Below, piece by piece: positions 27,078-35,725 of a DNA stretch of 64,000 nt. Below the pieces are notes generated by a model. The model was not told where the DNA came from. It ran no database searches and worked only from the letters and a program-made list of their open reading frames with translations. This DNA comes from Cohnella nanjingensis (GTDB taxonomy: Bacteria; Bacillota; Bacilli; Paenibacillales; Paenibacillaceae). Positions within the stretch are counted from its first letter, which is position 1. Each line of letters begins with the position of its first letter. Both the position numbers and the translations under genes were made by a program. Location of the stretch: positions 211,371 through 275,370 of the forward strand of contig NZ_JACJVP010000006.1 in the NCBI RefSeq assembly GCF_014212125.1, read 5' to 3'.

Positions 27078-28112
27078 ATGCCAGCACTCGTCATTGACGA
27101 CAATCGGATTCGCGAGGTCATCGACCAAGTCGTGAACCGCACGTTCCGCATGGATTTCAGTTGGGATTGGCCGGGGGGCGTCGCTTTTTATGGGGTTTGC
27201 GAGGCTTACCGGGCGACAGGCAACGAGACGTATCTGGAGAAAGTAAAAGCGTGGGTCGACGAGAATATGGCGGAAGGGCTGCCTAAGCTGTCGGTCAACG
27301 GCGTATCGATCGGTCACTCGCTGCTCACCCTGTACGAGGCGACGCGCGAGGAAGCCTACATGGAGACGGCCAAGGAGATGGCCGAATTCCTGACCCGTCA
27401 GGCGCCGCGCTTCGGCGATGGCATCTTCCAGCACACCGTGAACTCCGAGTCGTACAACTTCCCAGAGCAGGCGTGGGTCGATACGATGTTCATGGCCGGC
27501 TACTTCCTCCTGCGGATCGGGGCGCTGCTCGGCCGCAGCGACTATTTCGGGGACGGCTTGCGGCAGTATCATGGGCATGAGAACGTGCTGCAGGACGCGG
27601 TCTCCAACCTCTACTATCACGGTTGGGACAACATCGCCGGCAACCATATGTCCGGCATCAACTGGTGCCGGGGCAACGCCTGGGCGGCGCTCACGATGGC
27701 CCGCGCGCTCGAGATCGTGCCGGTCACGCATCCGTCGTTCATGATCATCGAAGGCTCGCTGCGCGACCAGCTCAGCGCGCTCGTCCGGCTGCAGGACGAG
27801 AAGTCGGGGCTGTGGCACACGATCCTGCAGGACCCGTCGTCGCCGCTCGAGACGTCCGGCTCCGCCGGCATCGCGGCCGCGGTGCTGACCAAAGGCCGCC
27901 TGTACAACAAGTACACGCAGCGCGCCATCGACGGCATCCTCGCCCAGATCGCGGACGACGGCACCGTCACCGGCGTCTCCGCCGGCACCGCGGTCATGGT
28001 CGACGCCGACGGCTACCGCGGCGTGCCGGACAAGCGCATCCAAGGCTGGGGCCAAGGCCTCGCCCTCGCGTTCCTGGCGGAGGTGCTGCGGGTCAAGGAG
28101 AATCCTTATTGA
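27078..28112 (+). CDS. yesR: Unsaturated rhamnogalacturonyl hydrolase, GH105
   Basis: This cytoplasmic enzyme removes the unsaturated galacturonyl residue left on rhamnogalacturonan oligomers by lyases. It has 344 residues, the same length that I recall for Bacillus YesR. Family landmarks of the (alpha/alpha)6 barrel include DFSWDWPGGVAFYGV near the start, NWCRGNAWAAL, GSAGIAAAVL and GWGQGLALAF. I chose the ATG at 27078, which has GGAAGGAG upstream; an ATG nine codons earlier lacks a ribosome site. It ends the permease operon. Confidence 0.92.
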   Translation: MPALVIDDNRIREVIDQVVNRTFRMDFSWDWPGGVAFYGVCEAYRATGNETYLEKVKAWVDENMAEGLPKLSVNGVSIGHSLLTLYEATREEAYMETAKEMAEFLTRQAPRFGDGIFQHTVNSESYNFPEQAWVDTMFMAGYFLLRIGALLGRSDYFGDGLRQYHGHENVLQDAVSNLYYHGWDNIAGNHMSGINWCRGNAWAALTMARALEIVPVTHPSFMIIEGSLRDQLSALVRLQDEKSGLWHTILQDPSSPLETSGSAGIAAAVLTKGRLYNKYTQRAIDGILAQIADDGTVTGVSAGTAVMVDADGYRGVPDKRIQGWGQGLALAFLAEVLRVKENPY

Positions 28113-28145
28113 GCGCCGAATGATGGCACATTCAGATGCCGTTTT

Positions 28146-28178
28146 GCTCCTTCGTCCAAGGGACGGAGGAGCTTTTAT
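28146..28178 (+). terminator. Terminator of the yesPQR operon
   Basis: A strong stem (GCTCCTTCGTCC with GGACGGAGGAGC) is followed by TTTTATT, 34 bases past the GH105 stop. Confidence 0.85.
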
Positions 28179-28187
28179 TGGTGCTCG

Positions 28188-28289
28188 CTTTCGCGCCTCA
28201 CGCCCACCAACCGCGAATGTAGGTAGTCTACATACGCACTTTCGCGCCTCACGCCCACCAACCGTCAATGTAGGTAGTCTACATACGCA
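28188..28289. repeat. 51-bp tandem repeat, two copies
   Basis: The unit starts at 28188 and again at 28239 with only one or two changes. It contains TGTAGGTAGTCTACA, whose ends form an inverted repeat (TGTAG and CTACA). The period matches the arrays at 44.4 and 47.8 kb, whose sequences are unrelated. Confidence 0.9.
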
Positions 28290-28313
28290 CTATTCGCTGC
28301 TTCAACCCACTAC

Positions 28314-29006
28314 TCATCTCTTGAGGTCTCGAATATCCGGAACAGCCGTCACATAGCCCATCACCCTTCCTGTCGGCGAGATGATGGCGTTGAAATATCC
28401 CTTCTCCGTTAGGGATTTAAGATGTACAATCGCAGTTCTACTATTGATTTGCAGAGCTTCCGCTACGATCGAAGGCTTCAAGATCTCTCCCTCAAAGGTC
28501 GTATTGAACTGTATTATTGCCCGTTCATGGACGCAAAGTTTCTCTTTCCTGCCAAGCGACTGCCCCCACTTCGCCATCGCCAGCAGCAGCGTCCGCTGAC
28601 AGCGGTGGGACTTCTCCTTGATCCCGTCGCTCGTGAATCGCAGCAGCTTCCAGCCATCGATCAGCAAGTGGTTCTGCCGCTCGCGCTCATCATCCAACTG
28701 CCAGCGGGTCATGTCCCGGCCATGCGATCCGAATCCATCTGCCTCGATCGCCAGTTGAAACGCTCGGGAAGGCATATAGCTATAGTCGCAGAACCGCACC
28801 CTCCCATTGAGATCGCGATATTCGTACTCCGGATGAAGATAATCCAAGCTGCCGATCACCGGCCACCATACGGAGGCAAGGAACAATTTCTCCAAGTGAC
28901 CATGCTTCTCCAGCAGTCGTCTCTTGCGCTCGCCCCTGCTTTCTGTGGCCGCGCGCTCCATCAACCGGCCATATGCCGCTTCAAATGCCATATCCTGCTT
29001 CTCCAA
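28314..29006 (-). CDS. DUF559-like nuclease-fold protein with C-terminal winged helix
   Basis: The 230-residue protein has a central segment resembling the DUF559/Vsr branch of PD-(D/E)XK nucleases: RFCDYSYMP, then QLAIEADGFGSH, then DDERERQNHLLIDGWKLLRF. Asp in FCDY and Glu in IEADG would be metal ligands, though the usual Lys of the ExK motif is replaced. The last 70 residues (ILKPSIVAEALQINSRTAIVHLKSL) look like a winged helix. It may nick, repair or regulate DNA. The start is TTG at 29006, behind AAGGAGGAG. GC is lower than in the neighbours. No methyltransferase is nearby. Confidence 0.65.
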   Translation of the reverse strand: MEKQDMAFEAAYGRLMERAATESRGERKRRLLEKHGHLEKLFLASVWWPVIGSLDYLHPEYEYRDLNGRVRFCDYSYMPSRAFQLAIEADGFGSHGRDMTRWQLDDERERQNHLLIDGWKLLRFTSDGIKEKSHRCQRTLLLAMAKWGQSLGRKEKLCVHERAIIQFNTTFEGEILKPSIVAEALQINSRTAIVHLKSLTEKGYFNAIISPTGRVMGYVTAVPDIRDLKR

Positions 29007-29023
29007 AACTCCATCTCCTCCTT

Positions 29024-29070
29024 CAAAATAAAAGGCCGCCCGTCCGGAATCTCTCCGGTACGAGCGGCCT
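29024..29070 (-). terminator. Terminator of yerB
   Basis: On the minus strand a long stem (AGGCCGC-CGT-CCGGA against TCCGG-CG-GCGGCCT) is followed by TTTATTTT. It lies 70 bases past the yerB stop, and the ribosome site of the DUF559-like gene starts right after it. Confidence 0.85.
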
Positions 29071-29139
29071 GTGCTTCAGGACGCATCCATATGCGGTGTA
29101 AATGTCGGTTTAACGGGCAACGCAGGCGGGCTTAGGCCG

Positions 29140-30216
29140 CTACTGATACTTCACATGCTCCGAGAACGCGGGCGTCGTCGGCACTACGTGATAATAGGTG
29201 ATGCCCGGCACGAACTTCAGCTCGGCGCCATCCTTCATGAGCCGGACGATATCGCCCTTCTTGCGCTCCCAGGTGCAGGAGATCGCATGTCCCTCCTGGA
29301 ACAAGACTGCTTCTCCGCCGCTGGTGAGATCGATCTCGAGCCGGCCGTAGCTGTCATAAGTCTTATGCTTGGCCGACAGGACAACCAGATTCGCCGCGGT
29401 GAGCTGTTCTTTGTTGTTCAGGTCGATGTGCGGCTGTCCGTTGATCGATCGCTCATAGAGTCCTGTCGAAGCATCGAAATGGTACGATACCTTGTAGTCC
29501 GACATCTGGAACATGATCTCGATGTCGGTCGCCGCGGGCTCGGCCGCAACGTTAGGCTTCGAATCGAAGGAGACGAACGGCACCGGCGCCGTCTCGGCGT
29601 ACTTGTGCTTGGCCGCGCCTTCTCTCAGCTTGGCTATCGTCGAGTACAGGTTGTGCGGGGCTTTGCGCGATTTGTCGCGGTGGAAATAGGCGCCCGCGTT
29701 GTTGATCTCGTCGAGGTCCGCCTTCCCCGAGTGCTGCAGCAGCGCCAGCGCGTCGTTGCTGGCCCCGGCATGCACCAACACGCCGCCGTACCACTCGCCG
29801 ATATCGATGAGATAGGGACGGATGCTGCGGATCGGTCCGACGGGCTCATCGAACGATTTGCTCTGGAAGATACCCACGAGCCTCGTAATGCCGCCTTCGG
29901 CCAGAATCTCCCACACGGTGTCCGCTTGGGTCAAGCCGGACTGGGGACGGGCGGCCTTGAAGTTGTTGATCATAATCGCGAGCGGGCGCTTCGAGACTTC
30001 CTCCTCGACGGGCAATCCCGTGAGCGGCGCGAGGAAAGCCGCGTCAGGCGCCTCGGATGCGGAGTCCGTCGCGGTCGGTTCAGTCGACGCGGACGTCGTC
30101 GGCTCAGGCGCGACAGTCGGTTTGGCGCCGCCGCATCCGGACAGCACCGCGAGACCGGCAGCGACCGTCAGCGCCAGCGCGACGCGCCGGGTGTAGCGAG
30201 AATGTAGCACGTTCAT
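29140..30216 (-). CDS. yerB: DUF3048 lipoprotein YerB
   Basis: This 358-residue lipoprotein belongs to the YerB family, whose role is not firmly known. The signal peptide ends in LSGC, followed by a Thr/Ser/Pro linker to about residue 58. The DUF3048 domain then shows RPLAIMINNFKAARPQSGLTQADTVWEILAEGG (start of domain, about 77-109) and PVGPIRSIRPY. The ATG at 30216 follows GGAGG. It is monocistronic with its own terminator. In Bacillus it sits beside yerC, but here it does not. Confidence 0.9.
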   Translation of the reverse strand: MNVLHSRYTRRVALALTVAAGLAVLSGCGGAKPTVAPEPTTSASTEPTATDSASEAPDAAFLAPLTGLPVEEEVSKRPLAIMINNFKAARPQSGLTQADTVWEILAEGGITRLVGIFQSKSFDEPVGPIRSIRPYLIDIGEWYGGVLVHAGASNDALALLQHSGKADLDEINNAGAYFHRDKSRKAPHNLYSTIAKLREGAAKHKYAETAPVPFVSFDSKPNVAAEPAATDIEIMFQMSDYKVSYHFDASTGLYERSINGQPHIDLNNKEQLTAANLVVLSAKHKTYDSYGRLEIDLTSGGEAVLFQEGHAISCTWERKKGDIVRLMKDGAELKFVPGITYYHVVPTTPAFSEHVKYQ

Positions 30217-30501
30217 CCCGTTTCCTCCGTCTAATCGATGTATGGGGGCGTAGTAGGTACTTAATCCCATTAAACCATAATGCGGCGGGCTTGTCTTGGT
30301 CTCGTCGGCACATCTTGCCGGATTCGGGCAGCGAGAAGGCGCGTTCCAGCCCCTAGCGCATCCCGGCGCCATCCGGTATAATGAAGCTACAACTAAAAGG
30401 CAATGTTACCGGAAGGTACAACCTCGGCAAGCAAGCGGGGTTGTGCCTTTTTTTGCGCTTGTTTGCGGCATTCTATACCTAACAAGGAGTGTATCGAACC
30501 G

Positions 30502-32265
30502 ATGATGCTAAGAGAAGCGATCTACCACCGCCCGAAGCTGAACTGGGCCTATGCCGCCGACAAGCGGACGCTGCATATCCGCGTGCGCGCGAAGCGCGGC
30601 GACGCCGAGCAGGTCCATGCGATCGTTGGCGACAAGTATGCTTGGGAGGATACCCGTTGGACCGAGCCGATGCGCAAGTTCGCCTCCGACGCGCTGTTCG
30701 ACTATTGGGAGACGGCTGTCGTGCCGCCATACCGCCGCCTGCGGTACGCGTTTCATTTCCAGAGCAAGGACGAAGAGCTGTTCCTGACGGAAAAAGGGTT
30801 TGAAGACGCGCTTCCCGAACACAGCCTGGAATTCTTCGACTTCCCGTATATCAACCCGGCCGACGTCTTCGCGCCGCCGGCTTGGGTGAAGGAAGCCGTG
30901 TTCTATCAGATCTTCCCGGAACGGTATGCGAACGGCGATCCCTCGCTCGACCCGGCGGGCGTCGAGCCGTGGGGCGGCAAGCCGACGCCGGGCAACTTTT
31001 TCGGGGGCGACTTGAAGGGCGTACTCGAACACCTCGACCATATCGAGCGGCTTGGCGTCAACGCGATCTACTTCACGCCGCTGTTCGAAGCGACGACCAA
31101 CCACAAGTACGATACGCGCGACTATATGAAGGTGGACCCGCAATTCGGCACGAACGAACAGCTGACAGCATTCGTAGCCGCCTGCCACGCGCGCGGCATC
31201 CGCGTCCTGCTCGACGCCGTCTTCAACCATGCCGGCAAGACGTTCGCCCCGTTCGTCGACGTGCTGGAGAAGGGGGCGGATTCCAAGTATGCAGACTGGT
31301 TCCACGTGCGGGAATTCCCCCTGCGCGTCGTGGACGGCATCCCCACGTACGAGACGTTCGCGTTCGAGCCGATCATGCCGAAGCTGAATACGGAGCATCC
31401 CGAAGTGAAGGCTTACCTGCTCGAAGTCGCGCGCTACTGGGTCGAGGAGATCGGCATCGACGGCTGGCGTCTCGACGTGGCCAACGAAGTCGACCATGCC
31501 TTCTGGCGCGAGTTCCGTGAGACGGTTAAGGCAGCCAACCCGGAAGCCTACATCCTCGGCGAGATCTGGCACGACTCCATGATGTGGCTGCAGGGCGATC
31601 AGTTCGACGCGGTCATGAACTACCCGTTCACCAACGCGGTGCTGGACTTCTTCGCCGCGGGCAAGATCGACGCGGCCGGCTTTGCGAACGCCATCGGCGC
31701 ACAGCTGGCGGCCTATCCGCAGACGGTCACCGAGACCGCGTTCAACCTGCTCGACAGCCACGATACGCCGCGCCTGCTAACGCTCTGCGGCGACGACGAG
31801 CGTCGGATGCGGCTGGCCGCGCTGCTTCAGTTAACCTTCCCCGGCGTCCCGTGCATCTACTACGGCGACGAAGTCGGCATGAACGGCGCGGGCGATCCCG
31901 ACTGCCGCAAGTGCATGGTGTGGGAGCGGGAGGCGCAGAACGCGGACCTGCTGCGCTTCTACACGGAGACGATCGCGCTGCGCAAAGCGCATGAAGCGCT
32001 GCGGGGAGCGGACCTCCGCTTCCTGCAGGCGGAGAGCGGCAGCGACTTGCTCGTCTACGCGCGCGGCGCGGCGGGCGGCGAGCGCTTCGTCATCGCCATG
32101 AACGCGGGCGATGCGGCGGCATCCGTCGCCGTCGACGTCGGCGATGCCGCCGCGGCGGGATGGACGGAAGCGTACACAGGCGCTGCTGCGAACGCGTCCG
32201 GCGGTCGGTTGCGCGCCGCGCTGCCGGCTTACGGCTACGCGGTTTGGCGTCACGCGGGCACGTAA
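30502..32265 (+). CDS. GH13 cyclomaltodextrinase/neopullulanase-type amylase
   Basis: This intracellular enzyme of about 587 residues hydrolyses cyclodextrins, pullulan or maltodextrins. An N-terminal beta domain (about 1-125, CBM34-like) precedes the catalytic barrel. The four GH13 regions are [15 protein letters not shown] with the nucleophile Asp, GEIWHDS with the acid Glu, and DSHDTPR. There is no signal peptide. The ATG at 30502 has AAGGAGT upstream and is the first of two adjacent ATGs. It is monocistronic and would process imported sugars from the mdx locus. Confidence 0.92.
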   Translation: MMLREAIYHRPKLNWAYAADKRTLHIRVRAKRGDAEQVHAIVGDKYAWEDTRWTEPMRKFASDALFDYWETAVVPPYRRLRYAFHFQSKDEELFLTEKGFEDALPEHSLEFFDFPYINPADVFAPPAWVKEAVFYQIFPERYANGDPSLDPAGVEPWGGKPTPGNFFGGDLKGVLEHLDHIERLGVNAIYFTPLFEATTNHKYDTRDYMKVDPQFGTNEQLTAFVAACHARGIRVLLDAVFNHAGKTFAPFVDVLEKGADSKYADWFHVREFPLRVVDGIPTYETFAFEPIMPKLNTEHPEVKAYLLEVARYWVEEIGIDGWRLDVANEVDHAFWREFRETVKAANPEAYILGEIWHDSMMWLQGDQFDAVMNYPFTNAVLDFFAAGKIDAAGFANAIGAQLAAYPQTVTETAFNLLDSHDTPRLLTLCGDDERRMRLAALLQLTFPGVPCIYYGDEVGMNGAGDPDCRKCMVWEREAQNADLLRFYTETIALRKAHEALRGADLRFLQAESGSDLLVYARGAAGGERFVIAMNAGDAAASVAVDVGDAAAAGWTEAYTGAAANASGGRLRAALPAYGYAVWRHAGT

Positions 32266-32269
32266 GGCA

Positions 32270-32303
32270 CAACAAAGGAGACCCCAGCGGGTCTCCTTTG
32301 TTG
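32270..32303 (+). terminator. Terminator of the GH13 gene
   Basis: A near-perfect stem (CAACAAAGGAGACCC with GGGTCTCCTTTGTTG) begins five bases after the stop. The paired A and T tracts would also let it act on the opposite strand. Confidence 0.85.
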
Positions 32304-32495
32304 ACTGCGACTGGGGACGGATCGTCACGAAGGCGCGGAACATTCATTTTCAGGAGGCGGCGATGTTTGGCTGGCAGTGGGCAGCCTTCCTATCGCGAGT
32401 CCAAACTGACAGCATAGATGCTAACCCTACTCCAAGCTTTGTCGGAAAATTAAACCGCATTCTGCGGGTCATTTCTCAAAAAAACTAGCTCCAAA

Positions 32496-32527
32496 GCAAA
32501 ATAAGACGCAAAATGCGTCTTATTTGC
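32496..32527. terminator. Bidirectional hairpin between GH13 gene and ald
   Basis: AATAAGACGCA pairs with TGCGTCTTATT around a three-base loop. It has the shape of a terminator and could stop ald transcripts arriving from the right, 240 bases past the ald stop. Confidence 0.65.
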
Positions 32528-32590
32528 TGATCGCAATCGGACAAGCCAGTTGCCTGGTCACGTTGTCATCGCCCCGCCATTAACTACCAT

Positions 32591-32700
32591 CATACTGTCA
32601 TTGGCTGCCTCATGCAGCAAGCCTCCGCTTCATACTGTCATTGGCTGCCTCATGCAGCACAAGCCCCCGCCTCACGCTGCCGTCGGCAACCTTGCACAGC
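32591..32700. repeat. 40-bp repeat downstream of ald, two good copies
   Basis: The motif CATACTGTCATTGGCTGCCT with the following CATGCAGCA occurs at 32591 and 32631. A degenerate third copy (CACGCTGCCGTCGGCAACCTT) starts near 32672. No coding sense is apparent. Confidence 0.8.
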
Positions 32701-32738
32701 GAGCGCCACTCGCTCAGCCACAGCCCTAGGCGCACCGC

Positions 32739-33875
32739 TCAGCTCGCCGATCCGAGCCGGCGGCCCAGCGCCTTCTCCGCCGGCACGTAGGCGAGGCCGA
32801 GGTCGCGCGCGACCGCCTCGTACGTGATGGCGCCGCCGGCCACGTTCAGGCCGAGCAGCAGCGCGCGGTTGTCGGCCAGCGCCTGCGCCGCCCCTTTGCC
32901 CGCGATCTGCAGCGCGTAAGGCACCGTCACGTTCGTCAGCGCGAGCGTGGACGTGCGCGGCACCGCGCCCGGCATGTTCGCGACCGCGTAGTGCACGACG
33001 CCGTGCTTGACGTAGGTCGGCTCGGCATGCGTGGTGACGCGGTCGACCGTCTCGAAGATCCCGCCTTGGTCAACGGCCACGTCGATGACCACGGAGCCCG
33101 GACGCATCGTCCGCACCATGTCCTCGGTCACGAGCTTCGGCGCTTTGGCGCCGGGGATCAGCACCGCGCCGATGACGAGATCCGAGTCCGCCACCGCTTC
33201 GGCGATGTTGAACGGGTTCGAGATCAGCGTCTGCAGATCCGAACGGAAGATGTCGTCCAGCTGGCGCAGCCGCTCCGGACTCAGGTCCATCACCGTGACG
33301 TCCGCGCCGAGGCCGACCGCCACCTTCGCCGCGTTCGTCCCGACGACCCCGCCGCCGATGATCGTCACCTTGCCCCGCTTCACGCCGGGGACGCCGCCGA
33401 GCAGGATGCCGGCCCCGCCGTACGGCTTTTCGAGGAATTGCGCGCCGATCTGCGCCGACATTCTCCCCGCGACTTCGCTCATCGGCGTGAGCAGCGGCAG
33501 CGTCCGGTTCGCTTCGACCGTCTCGTAAGCGATCGCCGTGACGCCCTTGTCCGCCAAGGCGCGCGCCAGCGCCGGCTCCGCGGCCAGATGCAGGTAGGTG
33601 AACAGAATGAGCCCTTCCCGGAAATAAGCGTACTCCGAAGCCAGCGGCTCCTTGACCTTCATGATCATGTCCGCCGCCGCCCAGACCTCGGCCGCTTCGC
33701 TCAGCACGGCGGCTCCGGCCGCCGTATATTCGGCGTCGACGAAGCCGCTGCCGAGACCCGCGCCTTGTTCCACATAGACCGTATGTCCGGCCCGCGTCAG
33801 CGCCGCCGCGCCCGCCGGCGTGATCGCTACCCGGTTCTCGTTGTTCTTGATCTCCTTGGGGATGCCTACCTTCAT
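32739..33875 (-). CDS. ald: Alanine dehydrogenase
   Basis: This enzyme converts L-alanine and NAD+ to pyruvate, ammonia and NADH, and supports growth on alanine and sporulation. The 378-residue protein starts [17 protein letters not shown], the family signature. It has the substrate-site segment [12 protein letters not shown] and the Rossmann motif [20 protein letters not shown] (about 172-191). I chose the ATG at 33875, with GAGGAG upstream; the frame runs 29 codons further without a start signal. The gene for its regulator AdeR lies directly upstream on the same strand. Confidence 0.97.
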   Translation of the reverse strand: MKVGIPKEIKNNENRVAITPAGAAALTRAGHTVYVEQGAGLGSGFVDAEYTAAGAAVLSEAAEVWAAADMIMKVKEPLASEYAYFREGLILFTYLHLAAEPALARALADKGVTAIAYETVEANRTLPLLTPMSEVAGRMSAQIGAQFLEKPYGGAGILLGGVPGVKRGKVTIIGGGVVGTNAAKVAVGLGADVTVMDLSPERLRQLDDIFRSDLQTLISNPFNIAEAVADSDLVIGAVLIPGAKAPKLVTEDMVRTMRPGSVVIDVAVDQGGIFETVDRVTTHAEPTYVKHGVVHYAVANMPGAVPRTSTLALTNVTVPYALQIAGKGAAQALADNRALLLGLNVAGGAITYEAVARDLGLAYVPAEKALGRRLGSAS

Positions 33876-33961
33876 GTCGCCCAGCTCCTCGCGAATCGAT
33901 TCGTCTGCTATATCTTCAGTATAGGAGAACGAGCCGTCCGCATCTTCGTCCCAAAACGACA

Positions 33962-34001
33962 AAAAAGAAAGGGCGCTTTGTGAAATCGCACAAAGTCACC
34001 C
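33962..34001 (-). terminator. Terminator of adeR
   Basis: On the minus strand GGGTGACTTTGTG pairs with CACAAAGCGCCC, followed by TTTCTTTTTT. It is 215 bases past the adeR stop, so the adeR transcript would carry antisense copies of the hairpin elements at 34003-34235. It sits 87 bases before the ald start codon. Confidence 0.75.
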
Positions 34002-34002
34002 A

Positions 34003-34235
34003 ATCAAGTAAAAACGGCTTTGCCGTCTTCGCGGAAGAGGGCAAAACGTTTTATCGGCGGTCATACAGAAATGGATAGGCGTGAAACTTATAAATTCTGT
34101 ATGCCCAAGTAAAAACGGCTTCCCCGACCTCCTTTGAGGCGATACGTTTTTATCGGAGACCTCCTTTGAGGCGATACGTTTTTATCGGAGACAGATCCGT
34201 GAGGGATAGGCGAACCTTATCCTTTCTGATCTGTA
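34003..34235 (+). repeat. Two-hairpin element, copies C1 and C2 with a 33-bp duplication
   Basis: First hairpins lie at 34003-34056 and 34105-34157. Second hairpins lie at 34060-34103 (arms CATACAGAA/TTCTGTATG, loop GGATAGGCGTGAAACTTATA) and 34191-34235 (arms ACAGATC/GATCTGT, loop GGGATAGGCGAACCTTATCC). Between them a 33-bp piece ending in GTTTTTATCGG is tandemly duplicated. The last hairpin overlaps the final codons and stop of adeR. Confidence 0.9.
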
Positions 34236-35470
34236 GCCAAACGCTCCGCCTTCAAAGCCAAGTACAGCGAGACCTTCTGGTCCATGTCGGTCAAGTCGAT
34301 GCCGCCGATCTCCGCGATCCGCTTCAAACGGTAGCTCAGCGTATTCGAATGCACGTGGAGCGCCTCGGCCGCCGTCTTGGCGTTGCTGTCATGGGCGAGG
34401 AACGTTGCAAGCGTGCTCAGCAGATTGGCGTCATGCTCCCGGTCGTACGCCCGGAGCCGGACGAGCGATTCGTTCCGGAAGACTTCGGCGCGGCTCTGGG
34501 CCGCGATGGCGGGCAGGAAGCGATAGTAGCCCAGATCCGGGTAGTAGAACGCGCGCTCCGTCTCCCGGGGAAAAAGCCGCTTGGTCTGCAGCACCGCCAA
34601 TGCCTCCCGGTGCCGTGCCGGCGTCTCCGCGTACGACTGTCCGAAGGCGCTGCTCCCGACCGCCGCCGGGACGCCGTCTTCTTCCCCCCTAGCGAGCCGG
34701 GCGAAGAACGCCTGCGCCTCGCGCGCATAGGCGCGCCTGTCCGCCCCGGCCAGTTGCGGGGCGCAGAGCAGGATTGCTTGCGCGCGATCCACCGCGTGCA
34801 GCACCGGCCTTACCGACCGGCTCGCCGAGACGCGGTCCAGCAGCCGCTGCTCCGCCCGCTCGTCGATCGCGCCCGCCGCCTGCACGACGACCACGTGCCA
34901 TTCTGCCGGCAGGGCGAGGCCGAGCTGCTCCGCCTTGTCCCGGATCGGCGCCTCCGAGCCGAACTGCCCGTGCAGCAGCATCCACATGAAGTCGCGCAGG
35001 CCCTCCCTGGACTTGCGCCGCGCGCTCTGCAGGCGCACCATCTTGTCCGCCGCCGCCCGCGCCGCCTGCTTGAACAGCGCGAGCTCCCGGCCGCCGAGCG
35101 TCTTGCCCGACTCAAGCAGCCACAGGTAGCCGAGCACGGCATCCTTGTGACGGATGGCGATGGCGAGACGGCCGCTGAACCCGACCTCGTCGATGGCCGG
35201 CACCCGGATCGGCTCCAGGCTGTCCGCGAGCCGCTGGATGACGCCGTCCCGCCGCAGGCTGGCGATGACGTTCTCGGGCACGCGCCGGCCTACGATCGTG
35301 GCCAGCCTGGCCGAGTCCGTATGGGGATCGTGCGCGCTGTACGCCAAGAGCCGGTGCCCCGCGTCCTCGATCGTCACCGGGCAGCCGAGCACTTCGTTGA
35401 TCGTCTCCGCCAGCGTCTCCAGACTATCGAACGACTGCGCGAATGGATTGTTCTCCGTGGGCTCCGTCAA
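34217..35470 (-). CDS. adeR: PucR-family transcriptional activator AdeR
   Basis: This 417-residue regulator matches the PucR/CdaR architecture, with a sensor-like N-terminal half, a GGDEF-like middle and a C-terminal helix-turn-helix (NAKTAAEALHVHSNTLSYRLKRI). In Bacillus subtilis AdeR activates ald, and the gene order is the same here, which supports the name. The start is TTG at 35470, preceded by GGGAGAG. Its last five codons (T-D-Q-K-G) and stop lie inside a mobile-looking hairpin element, so the natural C terminus may have been replaced. Confidence 0.88.
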   Translation of the reverse strand: MTEPTENNPFAQSFDSLETLAETINEVLGCPVTIEDAGHRLLAYSAHDPHTDSARLATIVGRRVPENVIASLRRDGVIQRLADSLEPIRVPAIDEVGFSGRLAIAIRHKDAVLGYLWLLESGKTLGGRELALFKQAARAAADKMVRLQSARRKSREGLRDFMWMLLHGQFGSEAPIRDKAEQLGLALPAEWHVVVVQAAGAIDERAEQRLLDRVSASRSVRPVLHAVDRAQAILLCAPQLAGADRRAYAREAQAFFARLARGEEDGVPAAVGSSAFGQSYAETPARHREALAVLQTKRLFPRETERAFYYPDLGYYRFLPAIAAQSRAEVFRNESLVRLRAYDREHDANLLSTLATFLAHDSNAKTAAEALHVHSNTLSYRLKRIAEIGGIDLTDMDQKVSLYLALKAERLATDQKG

Positions 35471-35725
35471 TGCTCTCTCTCCCGTTCGTGTTCCGTATCG
35501 AGATTTATTTTACCGCATTCGTCTCCCCCTGTCTCACCCAAAAAAGATGCGTTGATGCGGCGAAGCGCCAAAAACGATCCAGCCACGCATCTTCAAGTTC
35601 CGCCTCACGCCCCTTTTCTCCCGCCTCACATCGCCCAGCTCCACCCCGAGACCTACCAGCAATCCCAGGCTGACCTGATCATACGAAAGACCGCCGACCC
35701 CAGGCCGGCGGCAATCCTCATCCTA

